Assembly: GCF_000732325.1 (NCBI RefSeq)
Contig: NZ_BBIW01000010.1
Coordinates: forward strand, 142,308 to 206,307
Reading direction: 5' to 3'
Origin: Paenibacillus sp. TCA20
GTDB lineage: Bacteria; Bacillota; Bacilli; Paenibacillales; Paenibacillaceae
Length of the DNA: 64,000 nucleotides
The translations under genes and the position numbers were made by a program. Of this stretch, positions 29,480-38,138 are shown one piece after another. A model generated the notes under the pieces. It was given only the letters and a program-made list of their open reading frames with translations, was not told the DNA's origin and did no database searches. Positions within the stretch are counted from its first letter, which is position 1. Each line of letters starts with the position of its first letter.

Positions 29480-29968
29480 ATGAGTCGCTTTGAGCTCGGA
29501 AAAACACTTAGCTTAGATAATATGGCTTCTTCATCAACTGCAGTATGGGCAACAATAGGTGGAGTTTTCGGGTCAATCGTAGAAACCGTATACGGCGGCG
29601 GAGAAGAGCGGAAGTTTATGATTGCCATCTATGCATTCTTTATCTTTATGGACTGGATCAGTGGGATCGCCGCTTCCAAGAAAGATGGAAGTTATTCTTC
29701 CGAATATGGTATCAATGGCGTACTGAGGACTTTATTCATACTTTGTTTTCCGGCAGCAGCCAACATGCTTGACTATGTATTAAACACGCCAGGCGTTATC
29801 TTCTATTTTGTAACGACGGGCTTGATCTTCCACACCTTCAACAGCTTAACGGCTAACTCTGTACGAGCTGGATGGGAGAAGTGGATTCCAAACAGCATCA
29901 TTAACTTTGTTCAATCTGAGATTGAAAATAAATCTAATCGATCTTCCAAAAATACGGAAGAGAAATAG
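29480..29968 (+). CDS. Holin, phage_holin_4 (toxin secretion/phage lysis) family
   Basis: The 162-residue protein begins at ATG 29480 after AAAGAGGTGA; an in-frame GTG at 29471 lies within that ribosome site. Three to four hydrophobic segments and the family pattern DWISGIAA followed by a polar SSEYGINGVLR-type turn match the phage_holin_4 family, usually about 130-160 residues. Holins make the membrane lesion that releases the lysin. The matching lysin candidate is far away, the amidase at 58558. Late-operon position fits expression at the end of infection. Confidence 0.85.
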   Translation: MSRFELGKTLSLDNMASSSTAVWATIGGVFGSIVETVYGGGEERKFMIAIYAFFIFMDWISGIAASKKDGSYSSEYGINGVLRTLFILCFPAAANMLDYVLNTPGVIFYFVTTGLIFHTFNSLTANSVRAGWEKWIPNSIINFVQSEIENKSNRSSKNTEEK

Positions 29969-29979
29969 GGGGAAACGAA

Positions 29980-30258
29980 ATGTTAACAAGCGTTCGCAAA
30001 GCTCTTGAATATCTAGCAATTACGCCGGCTGTCGTTCAATTGGTCTTCACCTTGGTTGCTCTTTTCGAAACAGAGGGCAACGGTGCAGAGAAGAAACAGG
30101 CTGTTCTTGATACTGTCAGAGTAGTCTACGCAGAGGTTAATGGAGTGTTCGCACTTAAAGTCTCTGAGTCGTTCGTTCTGAGAGTTGCAGGAAGCACTGT
30201 CGATATTGTTGTCAGCTTCCATAATCTCGTTGGCACGTTTAAAAAGAAAGAAGCTTAA
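29980..30258 (+). CDS. Small protein downstream of holin
   Basis: The 92-residue protein starts at ATG 29980 behind GGGGGA. It has one moderately hydrophobic helix near residues 12-30 and another near 65-85, and ends with a lysine-rich tail. It is the last gene of the late operon and may assist lysis (second holin or antiholin) or be a minor virion protein; the sequence does not decide. Confidence 0.6.
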   Translation: MLTSVRKALEYLAITPAVVQLVFTLVALFETEGNGAEKKQAVLDTVRVVYAEVNGVFALKVSESFVLRVAGSTVDIVVSFHNLVGTFKKKEA

Positions 30259-30277
30259 TACTTCTATCTCTTTCTAG

Positions 30278-30309
30278 CGCAAGATATCTCTCGATATCTT
30301 GCGTTTTTT
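30278..30309 (+). terminator. Strong intrinsic terminator ending the late operon
   Basis: A perfect 11-bp stem CGCAAGATATC / GATATCTTGCG with a TCTC loop is followed by TTTTTT. It separates the structural/holin operon from the operator-controlled replication unit. Confidence 0.9.
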
Positions 30310-30320
30310 CAATTTTTCTC

Positions 30321-30349
30321 TTGATTCCTAAAATTCAGCGTGCTATCAT
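30321..30349 (+). promoter_or_regulatory. Sigma-A-type promoter for the replication unit
   Basis: TTGATT (30321-30326) and TATCAT (30344-30349) are separated by 17 bp. The predicted transcription start falls on the operator palindrome 5 bp downstream. The -35 context TTTCTCTTGATTCCT is shared with the promoter at 52953. Confidence 0.8.
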
Positions 30350-30354
30350 ACAAA

Positions 30355-30368
30355 TGTAACGCATTACA
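30355..30368. promoter_or_regulatory. Operator palindrome TGTAACGCATTACA
   Basis: Near-perfect 14-bp palindrome flanked by AAA and TTT, covering the predicted start of transcription. A protein bound here would block the promoter just upstream. Confidence 0.8.
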
Positions 30369-30435
30369 TTTAGGTGTTGCTTCGGCATCTGTTGAAGAAT
30401 ATAATAAGAAAGCAGTCAGTATACAGGAGGCGTCT

Positions 30436-31638
30436 ATGAGACCTACAATTGAGAAATACCTTCCGGACATGGATCAGATCAAAAAGATCCGTGAGTCTTT
30501 GAAGGAATGTAAGGACGAATGGCTAGAAACCAAACCGGGGAGCGGAAAGAAACCTGCAAGTAAGTATATGGGCGTAAACACCGTTCGCCAAATTTTAGAT
30601 AACGCTGTGTCAGGATATACGTATTGGGACTTCGGCTTGATTGATAATTGGAGAGAAGAAGTCTACAAGTATGATAAGGATTCCAAGACATGGTCCTTTG
30701 ATGGATATGTTTATCACGCTCGCGGCTTCCTGTTCATTCCCGGACTTGGCCAGCGTGAGCAATATGGTTGCAAAATTGCTGTCGGCGGCAAGGATAATCA
30801 AGACAGTGCTTATAAGGCAGCTGCTTCTAATGTCTTAGTAAAAGCGGCATCACTCTTTGGCGTAGGCGAGTCTATCTATTCCAAAATTAAAGTCGAAACG
30901 GATGCTGATGAGGAACAAAACGCTTATGATCAAATGCAGCAAAGCGGACAGTATCAATTCCAACACCAACCGCAAGGTGGGTTCCAGCAGCCGCAAGAAA
31001 CTTATGCTCAGCCTCAGCAAAGCTTCGGACAGCCTTATACTGATCCGTATCAACAACAGCAACAGCAAGCTTATTTCCAACCTACGCCTGAACAGCAGCA
31101 GCAGTTTTCACAACAACAGCAAGGTGGCTTTAACGGACAGTGGGGCGCACCACAACAGCAAACGAACTGGGCTGTAGATGTAAATAACGAGGCTAACGGA
31201 AATTTTAATGTAGCGCCAGAGCTTCATGAAGATCAATATCCATTTAATCCTCATGAGCCAAACACACCAGAAGCCATTGCTTGGGATCAGCGCAATCTGC
31301 CGAACAAGCAACCAGAAGCTGCTAAAGAGCAGTCGTTCCAAGCGACCCCTCAAGCGGAAGCAACGCCGCAAGCATTCAAGGCTGAAGCTAAACCAGTTGG
31401 CGCGCCGGTTCAAACTGAGGCACAGAGTGCTCCGCAGCAAAGTGCTATTCCGCCGCAATGGGATCAGGTTGAGATACAAAAGATACATCAGCACAAGGCA
31501 AGGCTCAATATACAAACCGATAACGACATGCTTCCTTTACTCAGAGAGTTCTTGAAGAAAGAGGATGCAGTTCCAGGCGATTTAACTCCGGGGAATTTAG
31601 CTGAATTTAATATCTTCTTGGAGAAGTTTGCCGCCTAA
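30436..31638 (+). CDS. Rad52-like single-strand annealing protein with Q-rich tail
   Basis: The 400-residue protein starts at ATG 30436 after CAGGAGG; an upstream in-frame ATG at 30340 lies in the promoter and is rejected. Residues 40-155 resemble the Rad52/Rad22 annealing fold: a conserved YWDF-like strand, then a helix with DSAYKAAASNVLVKAASLFG corresponding to the family's DALKRALRLFG-type segment. Residues 165-265 are extremely rich in glutamine, then Pro/Ala/Gln-rich to about 370, and the last 30 residues are ordered again. The tail probably recruits partners, as SSB tails do (inference). First gene of the replication unit; role in recombination-dependent replication or repair expected. 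Confidence 0.65.
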   Translation: MRPTIEKYLPDMDQIKKIRESLKECKDEWLETKPGSGKKPASKYMGVNTVRQILDNAVSGYTYWDFGLIDNWREEVYKYDKDSKTWSFDGYVYHARGFLFIPGLGQREQYGCKIAVGGKDNQDSAYKAAASNVLVKAASLFGVGESIYSKIKVETDADEEQNAYDQMQQSGQYQFQHQPQGGFQQPQETYAQPQQSFGQPYTDPYQQQQQQAYFQPTPEQQQQFSQQQQGGFNGQWGAPQQQTNWAVDVNNEANGNFNVAPELHEDQYPFNPHEPNTPEAIAWDQRNLPNKQPEAAKEQSFQATPQAEATPQAFKAEAKPVGAPVQTEAQSAPQQSAIPPQWDQVEIQKIHQHKARLNIQTDNDMLPLLREFLKKEDAVPGDLTPGNLAEFNIFLEKFAA

Positions 31639-32324
31639 TGAATCGAGATGGGTTGATTTATCAGCTCTCAGGATGGTTCGTATGCACGATAGTCGGTATT
31701 CCGATACAGAATGCCGACTCTCGTATCCGGACTAACATATCATCTATTCAGAAATTAGTTAAGGATGGATGGGAGCTGGAAGAGATTCAAGCAGAGATCG
31801 AGAAGTTTGCCCAAGATTACCCGGATATGGTCAAACGAATTTATATGCTTGAAGAGATTTTCGCCACAAAGAAACCACCGAAGAATATCATGAATCCGGA
31901 TATCTTCTACTATCACAACCGGCTGAGGGAAACTTCTCCTGCGCCTAAGATGCGTAAAGGACCGGACGGCAAATATATTCAAGAAGTGGAGCCGTTCTTC
32001 TTGGAGATGAAGAAACGCTTTACGATGGAAGAACTGCTTGAGTACTGGTATGAAAAGATGAACATTCAGAGCAATCCTCATATGATTAAGCAGGATGAAG
32101 GAAAATTTAATTACTTACTCGGCATCTATGATCTGGACGAAATCCTGTTTGCCATCGATGAAGCAAAGCGCATTCGCTTAAGCTGGCAACGGAGCCTTCT
32201 TCGAAACGCTTTTGATATTGAGAAATATGTAGATGAAGCTAGAGAGACGATATCACAAAAGAAGAATATTCATCAGATACATGGGATTAACCGAGTGATT
32301 CGAAAACAGGTGATCGCACAGTGA
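31638..32324 (+). CDS. Unknown protein in replication block
   Basis: The 228-residue protein overlaps the upstream stop (TAATG) and the primase start, so the three genes are translationally coupled. It is mostly helical and charged, with no P-loop or zinc motif. Lying between the annealing protein and the primase it could be a helicase loader or other replication accessory, but no motif supports that; function unknown. Confidence 0.75.
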   Translation: MNRDGLIYQLSGWFVCTIVGIPIQNADSRIRTNISSIQKLVKDGWELEEIQAEIEKFAQDYPDMVKRIYMLEEIFATKKPPKNIMNPDIFYYHNRLRETSPAPKMRKGPDGKYIQEVEPFFLEMKKRFTMEELLEYWYEKMNIQSNPHMIKQDEGKFNYLLGIYDLDEILFAIDEAKRIRLSWQRSLLRNAFDIEKYVDEARETISQKKNIHQIHGINRVIRKQVIAQ

Positions 32325-33418
32325 ATGAGTTCCAGCTTTTTGTGGAATGCGGAGCGGACACCAATTCGGAAAAGTTTCCATTTACACGAAAGCATTATAT
32401 GCATCCTTCCGAGACCATCAAGTTTCGGAATTACTACAACAACATAGGCGTCTATGAGACTGTAATGCAATACATTAACCCTGAGTTCTTTCAAAATGAA
32501 AAAGGGAAATGGGTATTGAATGCAAGGGATGCTCTGAAATGGGGCGATCTTTATCTGGACTTTGATAAGCCATTAGAGACAGAAGAGGATTACACCAAAT
32601 TAAAGTATGACGTGCATATTGCCTTTCGTTATCTTAAGCATATTCTTTCAATCGAGCCTGATCAGATCAATGTATTTTATTCGGGACACAAAGGGATTCA
32701 CTTGACTGTCAGCGGACATGTGCTTGGGCTAAATCCGCACGTATCCCTGAATCAAATCTACCGTGAGATTGCACTTGATATCGCGAAGTACACACTGTTT
32801 GGAACAATGGATACAGCAATATACGATGATAAGCGCATGTTTCGAATGGTCAACTCCTTCAATAAGAAGGGTGGTCATTATAAGATACCCATAACGCAGC
32901 AGGAGCTTCGCACTTGTACACTAGAACAAATTAAGGAACTGGCAAAAGAACCGAGATTCCTTCAACCTGCTCCACTGGTAACATCAAATAGAGCTAAGTT
33001 ATCCCTTGATCGGTACATCCAAAAATGGACCGAACGGAATATAAAAGCAAAGGAATACCAAGGGAAGATTCGCAAGCTAGAAACTCTGCCGCCATGCATT
33101 CAGACCATGCTTGAGCGTACATTTAAAGAAACTGTGGACGAGCGTAATAACTCTGGGACTGCACTTGCCAGCTTCTATATGCAGCAAGGAATGGAACGAG
33201 ATGAAGCAATGGCGCGGATGCTCATATGGGGCGAAGAGAACTGCATGCCTCGATTGAACAGAAGAGATATCGAAACTATTGTGAACTCAGTTTATAACGG
33301 ACAATACCGATACGGCTGTGAAGCTTTTGCTAGACTGAGCGGCGTATGCGATAAAGATAAATGTCCTCTCTTTAATAAAGAGTTGAATAAAAAAGCAGAG
33401 GAAGAGAAAAAGGCCTAA
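32321..33418 (+). CDS. Archaeo-eukaryotic-type primase
   Basis: The 365-residue protein shows the AEP active-site set: LDFD with Asp80 and Asp82, SGHKGIH at residues 121-127 and a later RMVNSFNKK basic motif. A C-terminal helical PriCT-like region (about 255-345) and four cysteines near the end (YGCEAF, GVCDKDKC) follow. Reaction: synthesis of primers for the phage polymerase. It is next to a DnaB-like helicase and upstream of dnaE by 21 kb. The start overlaps the preceding gene by 4 bp. Confidence 0.8.
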   Translation: MNEFQLFVECGADTNSEKFPFTRKHYMHPSETIKFRNYYNNIGVYETVMQYINPEFFQNEKGKWVLNARDALKWGDLYLDFDKPLETEEDYTKLKYDVHIAFRYLKHILSIEPDQINVFYSGHKGIHLTVSGHVLGLNPHVSLNQIYREIALDIAKYTLFGTMDTAIYDDKRMFRMVNSFNKKGGHYKIPITQQELRTCTLEQIKELAKEPRFLQPAPLVTSNRAKLSLDRYIQKWTERNIKAKEYQGKIRKLETLPPCIQTMLERTFKETVDERNNSGTALASFYMQQGMERDEAMARMLIWGEENCMPRLNRRDIETIVNSVYNGQYRYGCEAFARLSGVCDKDKCPLFNKELNKKAEEEKKA

Positions 33419-33592
33419 GCGTCCCTTAGAGGGTTGTGTTTTTATACGCACCTTGTAAGGGGCAGCTTAGGACCCTGCTCGAACCTCAACTTCACCCAAC
33501 ACACAACACACAGGGATCTCTCCCTGTGTAATGCTTACGAACACTCGCAGGTATTACACGGGAGAGAGATAAGCCGTATGGAAGGAGCAGCT
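33419..33592 (+). promoter_or_regulatory. Structured non-coding leader before the helicase gene
   Basis: 174 bases without a credible gene. A 6-bp hairpin GGGCAG / CTGCTC lies near 33461-33481. A much longer hairpin has arms 33517-33532 and 33553-33567: TCTCTCCC, one bulged T, GTGTAAT pairing with ATTACAC, GGGAGAGA, 15 bp around a 20-nt loop. It ends about 13 bases before the helicase ribosome site (GAAGGAG). There is no T-run, so it is not a standard terminator. A 13-codon ORF starts in the stem at 33531. The left arm and loop start, TGTAATGCTTAC, resemble the operator with one base missing. Roles to consider: translational control, cis-acting RNA, operator, or replication origin. Confidence 0.55.
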
Positions 33593-34696
33593 ATGAGCAA
33601 TACACAGCCAGGACAATTTAGTTTTACGGACATCATGCATCAAGTTGAAAGACAAATGCAGCAAGATCCAAATGCATTCGGCTTTGAGCCCGAAATGAGA
33701 AAAAAGGTTATTGTTACAAATGTCGAGGGAATACTTGGTCGTCCGTTAAACAGAATCGAAGAAAAGATGCTCCGCAATATCATGAATATGGATGCTCACT
33801 CATGGGCCAGAGGGAAAAACGGGGGATTAATTTCAGGGTTGCAATCATTCGATGACGCCTTTGAAGGCGGGGCTCAGCCTGGGCTTATCTTATTTGCCGC
33901 TGCACCAAACGTCGGTAAATCCGCCTACATGCTTCAAGTATGTAAAGGAATATCAGAGAGAAATGAAAAGGTCTATGTTTCGTATCATTCGCTTGATGAT
34001 GCCAATAACGATCTTATGCCGCGCTATATTGCCAACGATCAACAAATCACGATCGGCCAAGCAAAGTCGCCAGCTAAGTATGAAGACGATGAAGAGATTA
34101 TCAATAAGCGTAATGAAGGAATCAAGAACCTGTATCGCAGAGTAGACCGCTTCGGCATGTTCGATTCCAATGATATGACCAGCGTTGAAGCCATTGAAGA
34201 GCACATCAAGGATATTAAGATGACGATGCCTGAAGGCACTCGAATCGTAATTGCAATTGACTCCTTCAATGACTTGACAGTAGAGAGCAAGACCTTCAGC
34301 AACAATGATGATAAGACGGCTCACGTATCTAAAACGATCAAAGGCTGGGCTACAAGATTTGATGTTGTCGTTATGTGTACAGCTCACTTGCGTAAAACGA
34401 ACGGCAAGCGTCCGATAGAGGATGATCTGAAGGATACAATCACTCTTCGTTATGAAGCAACAATGGTCTGCCTTATGTACAACGAAGTCGGCATCAAGGA
34501 AGAGAATGCTGAAATCTATTGGGTCGATGAAGATGAAGACTTGAAGATGCCTGTCGTGGAAGTGAAGTTCGCTAAGAATAAGCACGCATCCATGAAGAGT
34601 ACTAAGTTCTTTAATTTTATTCCCGATTACTCTCTGTTTATCCAAGCGGAAGATGAAGCTCAGCGCCGATTCGCCTCTAAGATTTATCAAAACTAA
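33593..34696 (+). CDS. DnaB/RecA-fold replicative helicase
   Basis: The 367-residue protein starts at ATG 33593 behind GAAGGAG; the frame is open upstream but that part overlaps the structured leader. Walker A APNVGKS is at residues 104-110 and the Walker B strand RIVIAID ends at Asp223. The segment GLQSFDDAFEGGAQPG matches the DnaB-family start of the ATPase domain. It lacks the full N-terminal primase-interaction domain of bacterial DnaB (about 450 residues), having only some 80 residues there. It probably unwinds DNA at the phage fork with the AEP primase just upstream. Confidence 0.85.
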   Translation: MSNTQPGQFSFTDIMHQVERQMQQDPNAFGFEPEMRKKVIVTNVEGILGRPLNRIEEKMLRNIMNMDAHSWARGKNGGLISGLQSFDDAFEGGAQPGLILFAAAPNVGKSAYMLQVCKGISERNEKVYVSYHSLDDANNDLMPRYIANDQQITIGQAKSPAKYEDDEEIINKRNEGIKNLYRRVDRFGMFDSNDMTSVEAIEEHIKDIKMTMPEGTRIVIAIDSFNDLTVESKTFSNNDDKTAHVSKTIKGWATRFDVVVMCTAHLRKTNGKRPIEDDLKDTITLRYEATMVCLMYNEVGIKEENAEIYWVDEDEDLKMPVVEVKFAKNKHASMKSTKFFNFIPDYSLFIQAEDEAQRRFASKIYQN

Positions 34697-34708
34697 GGAG
34701 GAATTGAT

Positions 34709-35227
34709 TTGGATCAAATTAAGATCATGGCCAACACGCCAGACCAGAACCGGAACTATCTCCGGACTTACCTACAGGAAGAAATCTCCCAAAAGATTCG
34801 GCTAGAAGAAACCATTAAGCTTTATGAGGTGCAGTTGGACGAGCTAACTGAGGAAGTCGTTGATCAGGCGGAAACCATGCGGGCTATGAAGAATGATGAG
34901 ATGGCTGATAAAGCGTCAAGCCGATTGAGCCGTATGGAGCTCATGAAATTCACCGTTCAAAAGTATTTGCAGCATTTGAAAGAGCGGAATCATGAAATGG
35001 TAGAAGATAGCCAGGCTCACATGGTTGCTTTATCTGAAATCGAAATAGAACAAGGAGGCTTTGTTGCACTCCTGTTTGGCCTTCGAGACAATGTAGAATT
35101 TGAGCCAGTATCACAAGGGCTCACATTCGAGCCAGGGGGCAGCGTTGAATCTATTATCGGTACATCCCTAACCTCTTGGAAGGACAGCTCTCAGCTAAAA
35201 ATAACCCTAATACGGGAGGGGAACTAA
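34709..35227 (+). CDS. Coiled-coil protein of unknown function
   Basis: The 172-residue protein uses TTG 34709, 7 nt after AAGGAGG. Residues 15-105 are strongly helical and acidic with heptad spacing; the C-terminal 60 residues are beta-rich. It directly abuts the next gene, a virion-like protein, so it might be a chaperone or partner of that protein (inference from spacing only). Confidence 0.65.
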   Translation: MDQIKIMANTPDQNRNYLRTYLQEEISQKIRLEETIKLYEVQLDELTEEVVDQAETMRAMKNDEMADKASSRLSRMELMKFTVQKYLQHLKERNHEMVEDSQAHMVALSEIEIEQGGFVALLFGLRDNVEFEPVSQGLTFEPGGSVESIIGTSLTSWKDSSQLKITLIREGN

Positions 35228-36979
35228 TTGAGATACTCTTACTTCTTTAATGAAGAAAAGTCACACCGCATTGATTACTCATTCGAAGTCCAAAGCTATC
35301 GAGCTAGAAATAATGGAGACATTGAATTAGTCTTTATTGCTCGTGTAACTGAGTTCATTGATAACACACAAGCTCGAACAGAATCAAAGACAGGCACTTT
35401 CGTATTTCCTGCCGGTAATTCAAGTCATGACGTTGATCTGCAGCGCATCCGAATTGCTGAGCAAAACAAATGGGTCTTCCATGTGAAAAACAATAAGAAT
35501 GCCTCTCAAGATGTGATTGTAGGGCTAATTAGTAAGACGGCTGCTGCCAACCCATTAGGAGAAGACATTTACCATGATACTCCAAGCTATAAGGCAGAGC
35601 TGAAAGCAAACAACTTGGCCGTCCTTGAACAGGAGTATCAGCCGCCAGTGCTCACACAAACGCTTGTGTATACAACGTTTGCTACACCTGAGTACCCGAT
35701 TGGCTTTAGCTCCGAAACGGCTGAATATAATAGTCAGCGCTTAATGTATCAGTTGAAAGGATTCGAACAGATCCTCCCGCAGGAAATCGATGCTTATACT
35801 GCTTTCTCTGTTGAGATGAACATTGCTCCGCGCAATGTAGTTCCTAAAGGAAATTCAATCTTCTGGATAAATATTGATGGCGTCGGTCGCTTTGACTTCC
35901 AAAAAGAGAACATGGTGTATGTGAACGAAGGGGATGATTACAACAATGCTATTAAGATCCCTCTGGAAACAAGACTTACTCCAGATTTGTTCTATTATAA
36001 TAATGCATTTGTCCCTGCATCGAAGCTTACAATCTCCGGCAACGGCACTGGCAAGCTCACGATCACTTATTTTAACAAGCAATTTATCGTGGATTACAAT
36101 GCCGGCCAAACAATTCAGTTCGTCAACCTGATTGCACAGGAAGCCGAAATTAACGCTATGGCATTTAAAACGATGGCAGCTGCGACAGATATCGATCTAA
36201 CTGAAGGATCTGAAGTGTTCAGCGGCGGGGATCGACTTGGCATTGCTGGTGAATGGGATGCCAAGAATGCAATTGATAACAATGAAACTACAGCTTGGGG
36301 ATCAGTGCAAGCCGGTAACGTAGACGGTCTGGCATGGATTGGTTTTGATCTAAAGGTGCCAACCGGACTGCGGAACATTACATTTAAGCAGTCAGAGGAT
36401 TGTGGGGTAGACCTTATAGATATCGAAACATCTGAAGATGGCAACACATGGACTTATGTTGAATCTGTCAGCACCCACAGTCAGCCACTTGTATCTATCG
36501 ATCTAAGCGTCAATGCCATAGCAAGATACTGGCGCTTAGTAGCTGCCTCACCGATCGTCAGCTTCCCTGATACCGGGGAAGCTTGGGAAGCGCGCATGGT
36601 GGATCAATCCTGGATCATTCATGAAGTTGAAATGTATCAGGCGCTAGAAGAGTCACTTCCGGCTCCAAGCGACCTGCAGGCAATTATCCAAGAGGATAAC
36701 ACCGTCAAGCTCACATGGACTTATGATGGTCCAGATGCTACCTTCCGTATTTATAACCGTGGAGTATTCCTTGGGATAGAAGTGGAAGGAGTTAATGAGG
36801 CGATTCTTTCTAATCTGATTGAGGACAAAGAATACAGCATTCAGGTTACAGCAAAATCAGGATCTATCGTATCTCCATCCAGTGAGCCTGTTACTTTTAC
36901 ATTGGATGATCCCCAAATTGAATGGGGAAATCGTATTCCGGTTTACCTCGATAACCTGGTCATTAAATTCTACAAATAA
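35228..36979 (+). CDS. Discoidin and Fn3 domain virion-like protein in replication region
   Basis: The 583-residue protein uses TTG 35228 after GGGAGGGG. A discoidin/F5-8C-like domain is at about residues 330-475 (NAIDNNETTAWGSV), followed by a fibronectin type III domain (about 478-565, starting APSDLQA with LTWTYDG). The N-terminal 320 residues are beta-rich and unrecognised. Domain content matches the late structural genes, yet it sits between the helicase and small early genes. Likely a virion or surface-binding protein; the misplaced location is notable. Confidence 0.75.
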   Translation: MRYSYFFNEEKSHRIDYSFEVQSYRARNNGDIELVFIARVTEFIDNTQARTESKTGTFVFPAGNSSHDVDLQRIRIAEQNKWVFHVKNNKNASQDVIVGLISKTAAANPLGEDIYHDTPSYKAELKANNLAVLEQEYQPPVLTQTLVYTTFATPEYPIGFSSETAEYNSQRLMYQLKGFEQILPQEIDAYTAFSVEMNIAPRNVVPKGNSIFWINIDGVGRFDFQKENMVYVNEGDDYNNAIKIPLETRLTPDLFYYNNAFVPASKLTISGNGTGKLTITYFNKQFIVDYNAGQTIQFVNLIAQEAEINAMAFKTMAAATDIDLTEGSEVFSGGDRLGIAGEWDAKNAIDNNETTAWGSVQAGNVDGLAWIGFDLKVPTGLRNITFKQSEDCGVDLIDIETSEDGNTWTYVESVSTHSQPLVSIDLSVNAIARYWRLVAASPIVSFPDTGEAWEARMVDQSWIIHEVEMYQALEESLPAPSDLQAIIQEDNTVKLTWTYDGPDATFRIYNRGVFLGIEVEGVNEAILSNLIEDKEYSIQVTAKSGSIVSPSSEPVTFTLDDPQIEWGNRIPVYLDNLVIKFYK

Positions 36980-36990
36980 GGAGAATCACA

Positions 36991-37356
36991 ATGTTAATTG
37001 GTAAACATTTTACAACCGAAGAGCTTATGACAATCATGAAAGACAAGATTACGGATCTGGATATGGAGACTCGTAAGCTGCAAAAAGAGTACAACGATTT
37101 AAACAAAGATATGGCTTCTAATCCACCTCAGAAGAATAAAGATGACGAACGCCCTATGAAGCTGAAGCAGCTTAGGGAGATCATTGAAGACAAAATGAAT
37201 GAAGGAGTTTGGCTAGAGCAAAAAGTCGATGAAGCTGAAAAAGCCATCGAAAAAGATCCTAATGTAGCCAGCCAAAAAACAATGTTGTCTCTAAACGACA
37301 TGCTCCGCCTAGGTGTTGAAGATCCGGAAGAGCCTGTTGTAGAAAACGAAGAATAA
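36991..37356 (+). CDS. Small coiled-coil protein
   Basis: The 121-residue protein starts at ATG 36991 after AAGGAGA. It is highly charged and helical with heptad-like spacing at about residues 8-90, and has an acidic C-terminus (DPEEPVVENEE). No motif. It follows the virion-like protein by 11 bases, so is co-transcribed. Function unknown. Confidence 0.7.
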   Translation: MLIGKHFTTEELMTIMKDKITDLDMETRKLQKEYNDLNKDMASNPPQKNKDDERPMKLKQLREIIEDKMNEGVWLEQKVDEAEKAIEKDPNVASQKTMLSLNDMLRLGVEDPEEPVVENEE

Positions 37357-37371
37357 AGGGGATTTAAGTTC

Positions 37372-37965
37372 ATGGATTTTATGGAGAAAGCCTATCAAGG
37401 CGGCCTTACAGAGAGCGATCGCAGAGAGATGCTGGAACAATACAAAGCTGGCATGATGAAGCAGGAAAGCTTTAAGGCACCGAAAGGGAAGGTACTATCC
37501 AAAGAAGATCCGCTGAATATGCCAAGACATCAAGTGTACGGCGAGTGCATTCGTTTCCACGAATGCCCGCTGTGCTTTAAATGCAGAAACTTCAATTCTT
37601 CTGACTCCGAATGCCGCAGCTGTATCCTCTTTGAAGAGGGCTCCATTTGCAATACAGAAAAGCATAACGAGAAGATTCTGAACATGATGATCCGCAGGCA
37701 GCGTGTTGATTTGGATGGAACTGACTTCAAATTATTTGATGTGCATTGCGAGGATGGCCACAGCGGGGTGCACAAGATTATCTTGCCTGGTGGCAAAGTT
37801 ATTTTACGCAGCGAAGAAGAGTCGGATGCTGATACATCAACGATGATCCCATTCATCGGGCAGAAGCTTGAGTACTTCGTTAATAACGAATCCCAAGGCA
37901 AATTCATCCTGAAAGATGCTGACCATTTAGGCGTCTTCTCTTTAAAGGAGGTTAACGCAAAATGA
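37372..37965 (+). CDS. Cysteine-rich zinc-binding protein
   Basis: The 197-residue protein begins MDFMEKAYQGG, a loose match to the MELMxxY signature. Residues about 58-95 contain seven cysteines (ECIRF, ECPLCFKC, ECRSC, IC), consistent with one or two zinc sites. The C-terminal half is beta-rich. No catalytic motif. It overlaps the next small gene by 4 bp. Function unknown; nucleic-acid or protein binding is plausible. Confidence 0.7.
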   Translation: MDFMEKAYQGGLTESDRREMLEQYKAGMMKQESFKAPKGKVLSKEDPLNMPRHQVYGECIRFHECPLCFKCRNFNSSDSECRSCILFEEGSICNTEKHNEKILNMMIRRQRVDLDGTDFKLFDVHCEDGHSGVHKIILPGGKVILRSEEESDADTSTMIPFIGQKLEYFVNNESQGKFILKDADHLGVFSLKEVNAK

Positions 37966-38138
37966 ATCTAACAGTAAAAGAACACATGGATTATATTCAA
38001 CTGCTCATAGATGCTCGCAATTCGGGGCTTCATGATGCTGAGGGTCCTCTTAGGAACGCGATTATTCTATTCGATCGCAGATATATCAGGCCACCGAAAC
38101 TTGAAGAGCCAGAGGTAAGACCTAGTGAAAAAGAATAG
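37962..38138 (+). CDS. Small hypothetical protein, 58 residues
   Basis: ATG 37962 overlaps the upstream stop (ATGA) and is preceded by AAAGGAGG at 37943-37950. The product is helical in the first half and ends in a Pro/Glu-rich tail. The stop lies inside the next gene, so the three genes are coupled. The strong ribosome site supports a real gene. Confidence 0.65.
   Translation: MNLTVKEHMDYIQLLIDARNSGLHDAEGPLRNAIILFDRRYIRPPKLEEPEVRPSEKE

Noticed and set aside
30340..30435. Upstream in-frame extension of the Rad52-like gene
   Set aside because: It would start in the -10 box and run through the operator; ATG 30436 has a clear AGGAGG.
31226..31555. Basic 109-codon frame inside the Q-rich protein gene
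   Set aside because: Product of the CAG/CAA repeat read in another frame; no start signal.
33455..33495. tRNA-like look (CTGCTCGAACC)
   Set aside because: No cloverleaf can be drawn; acceptor and D arms are missing.
33434..33592. Upstream in-frame extension of the helicase gene
   Set aside because: It covers the structured leader, has no ribosome site, and the start at 33593 has GAAGGAG.
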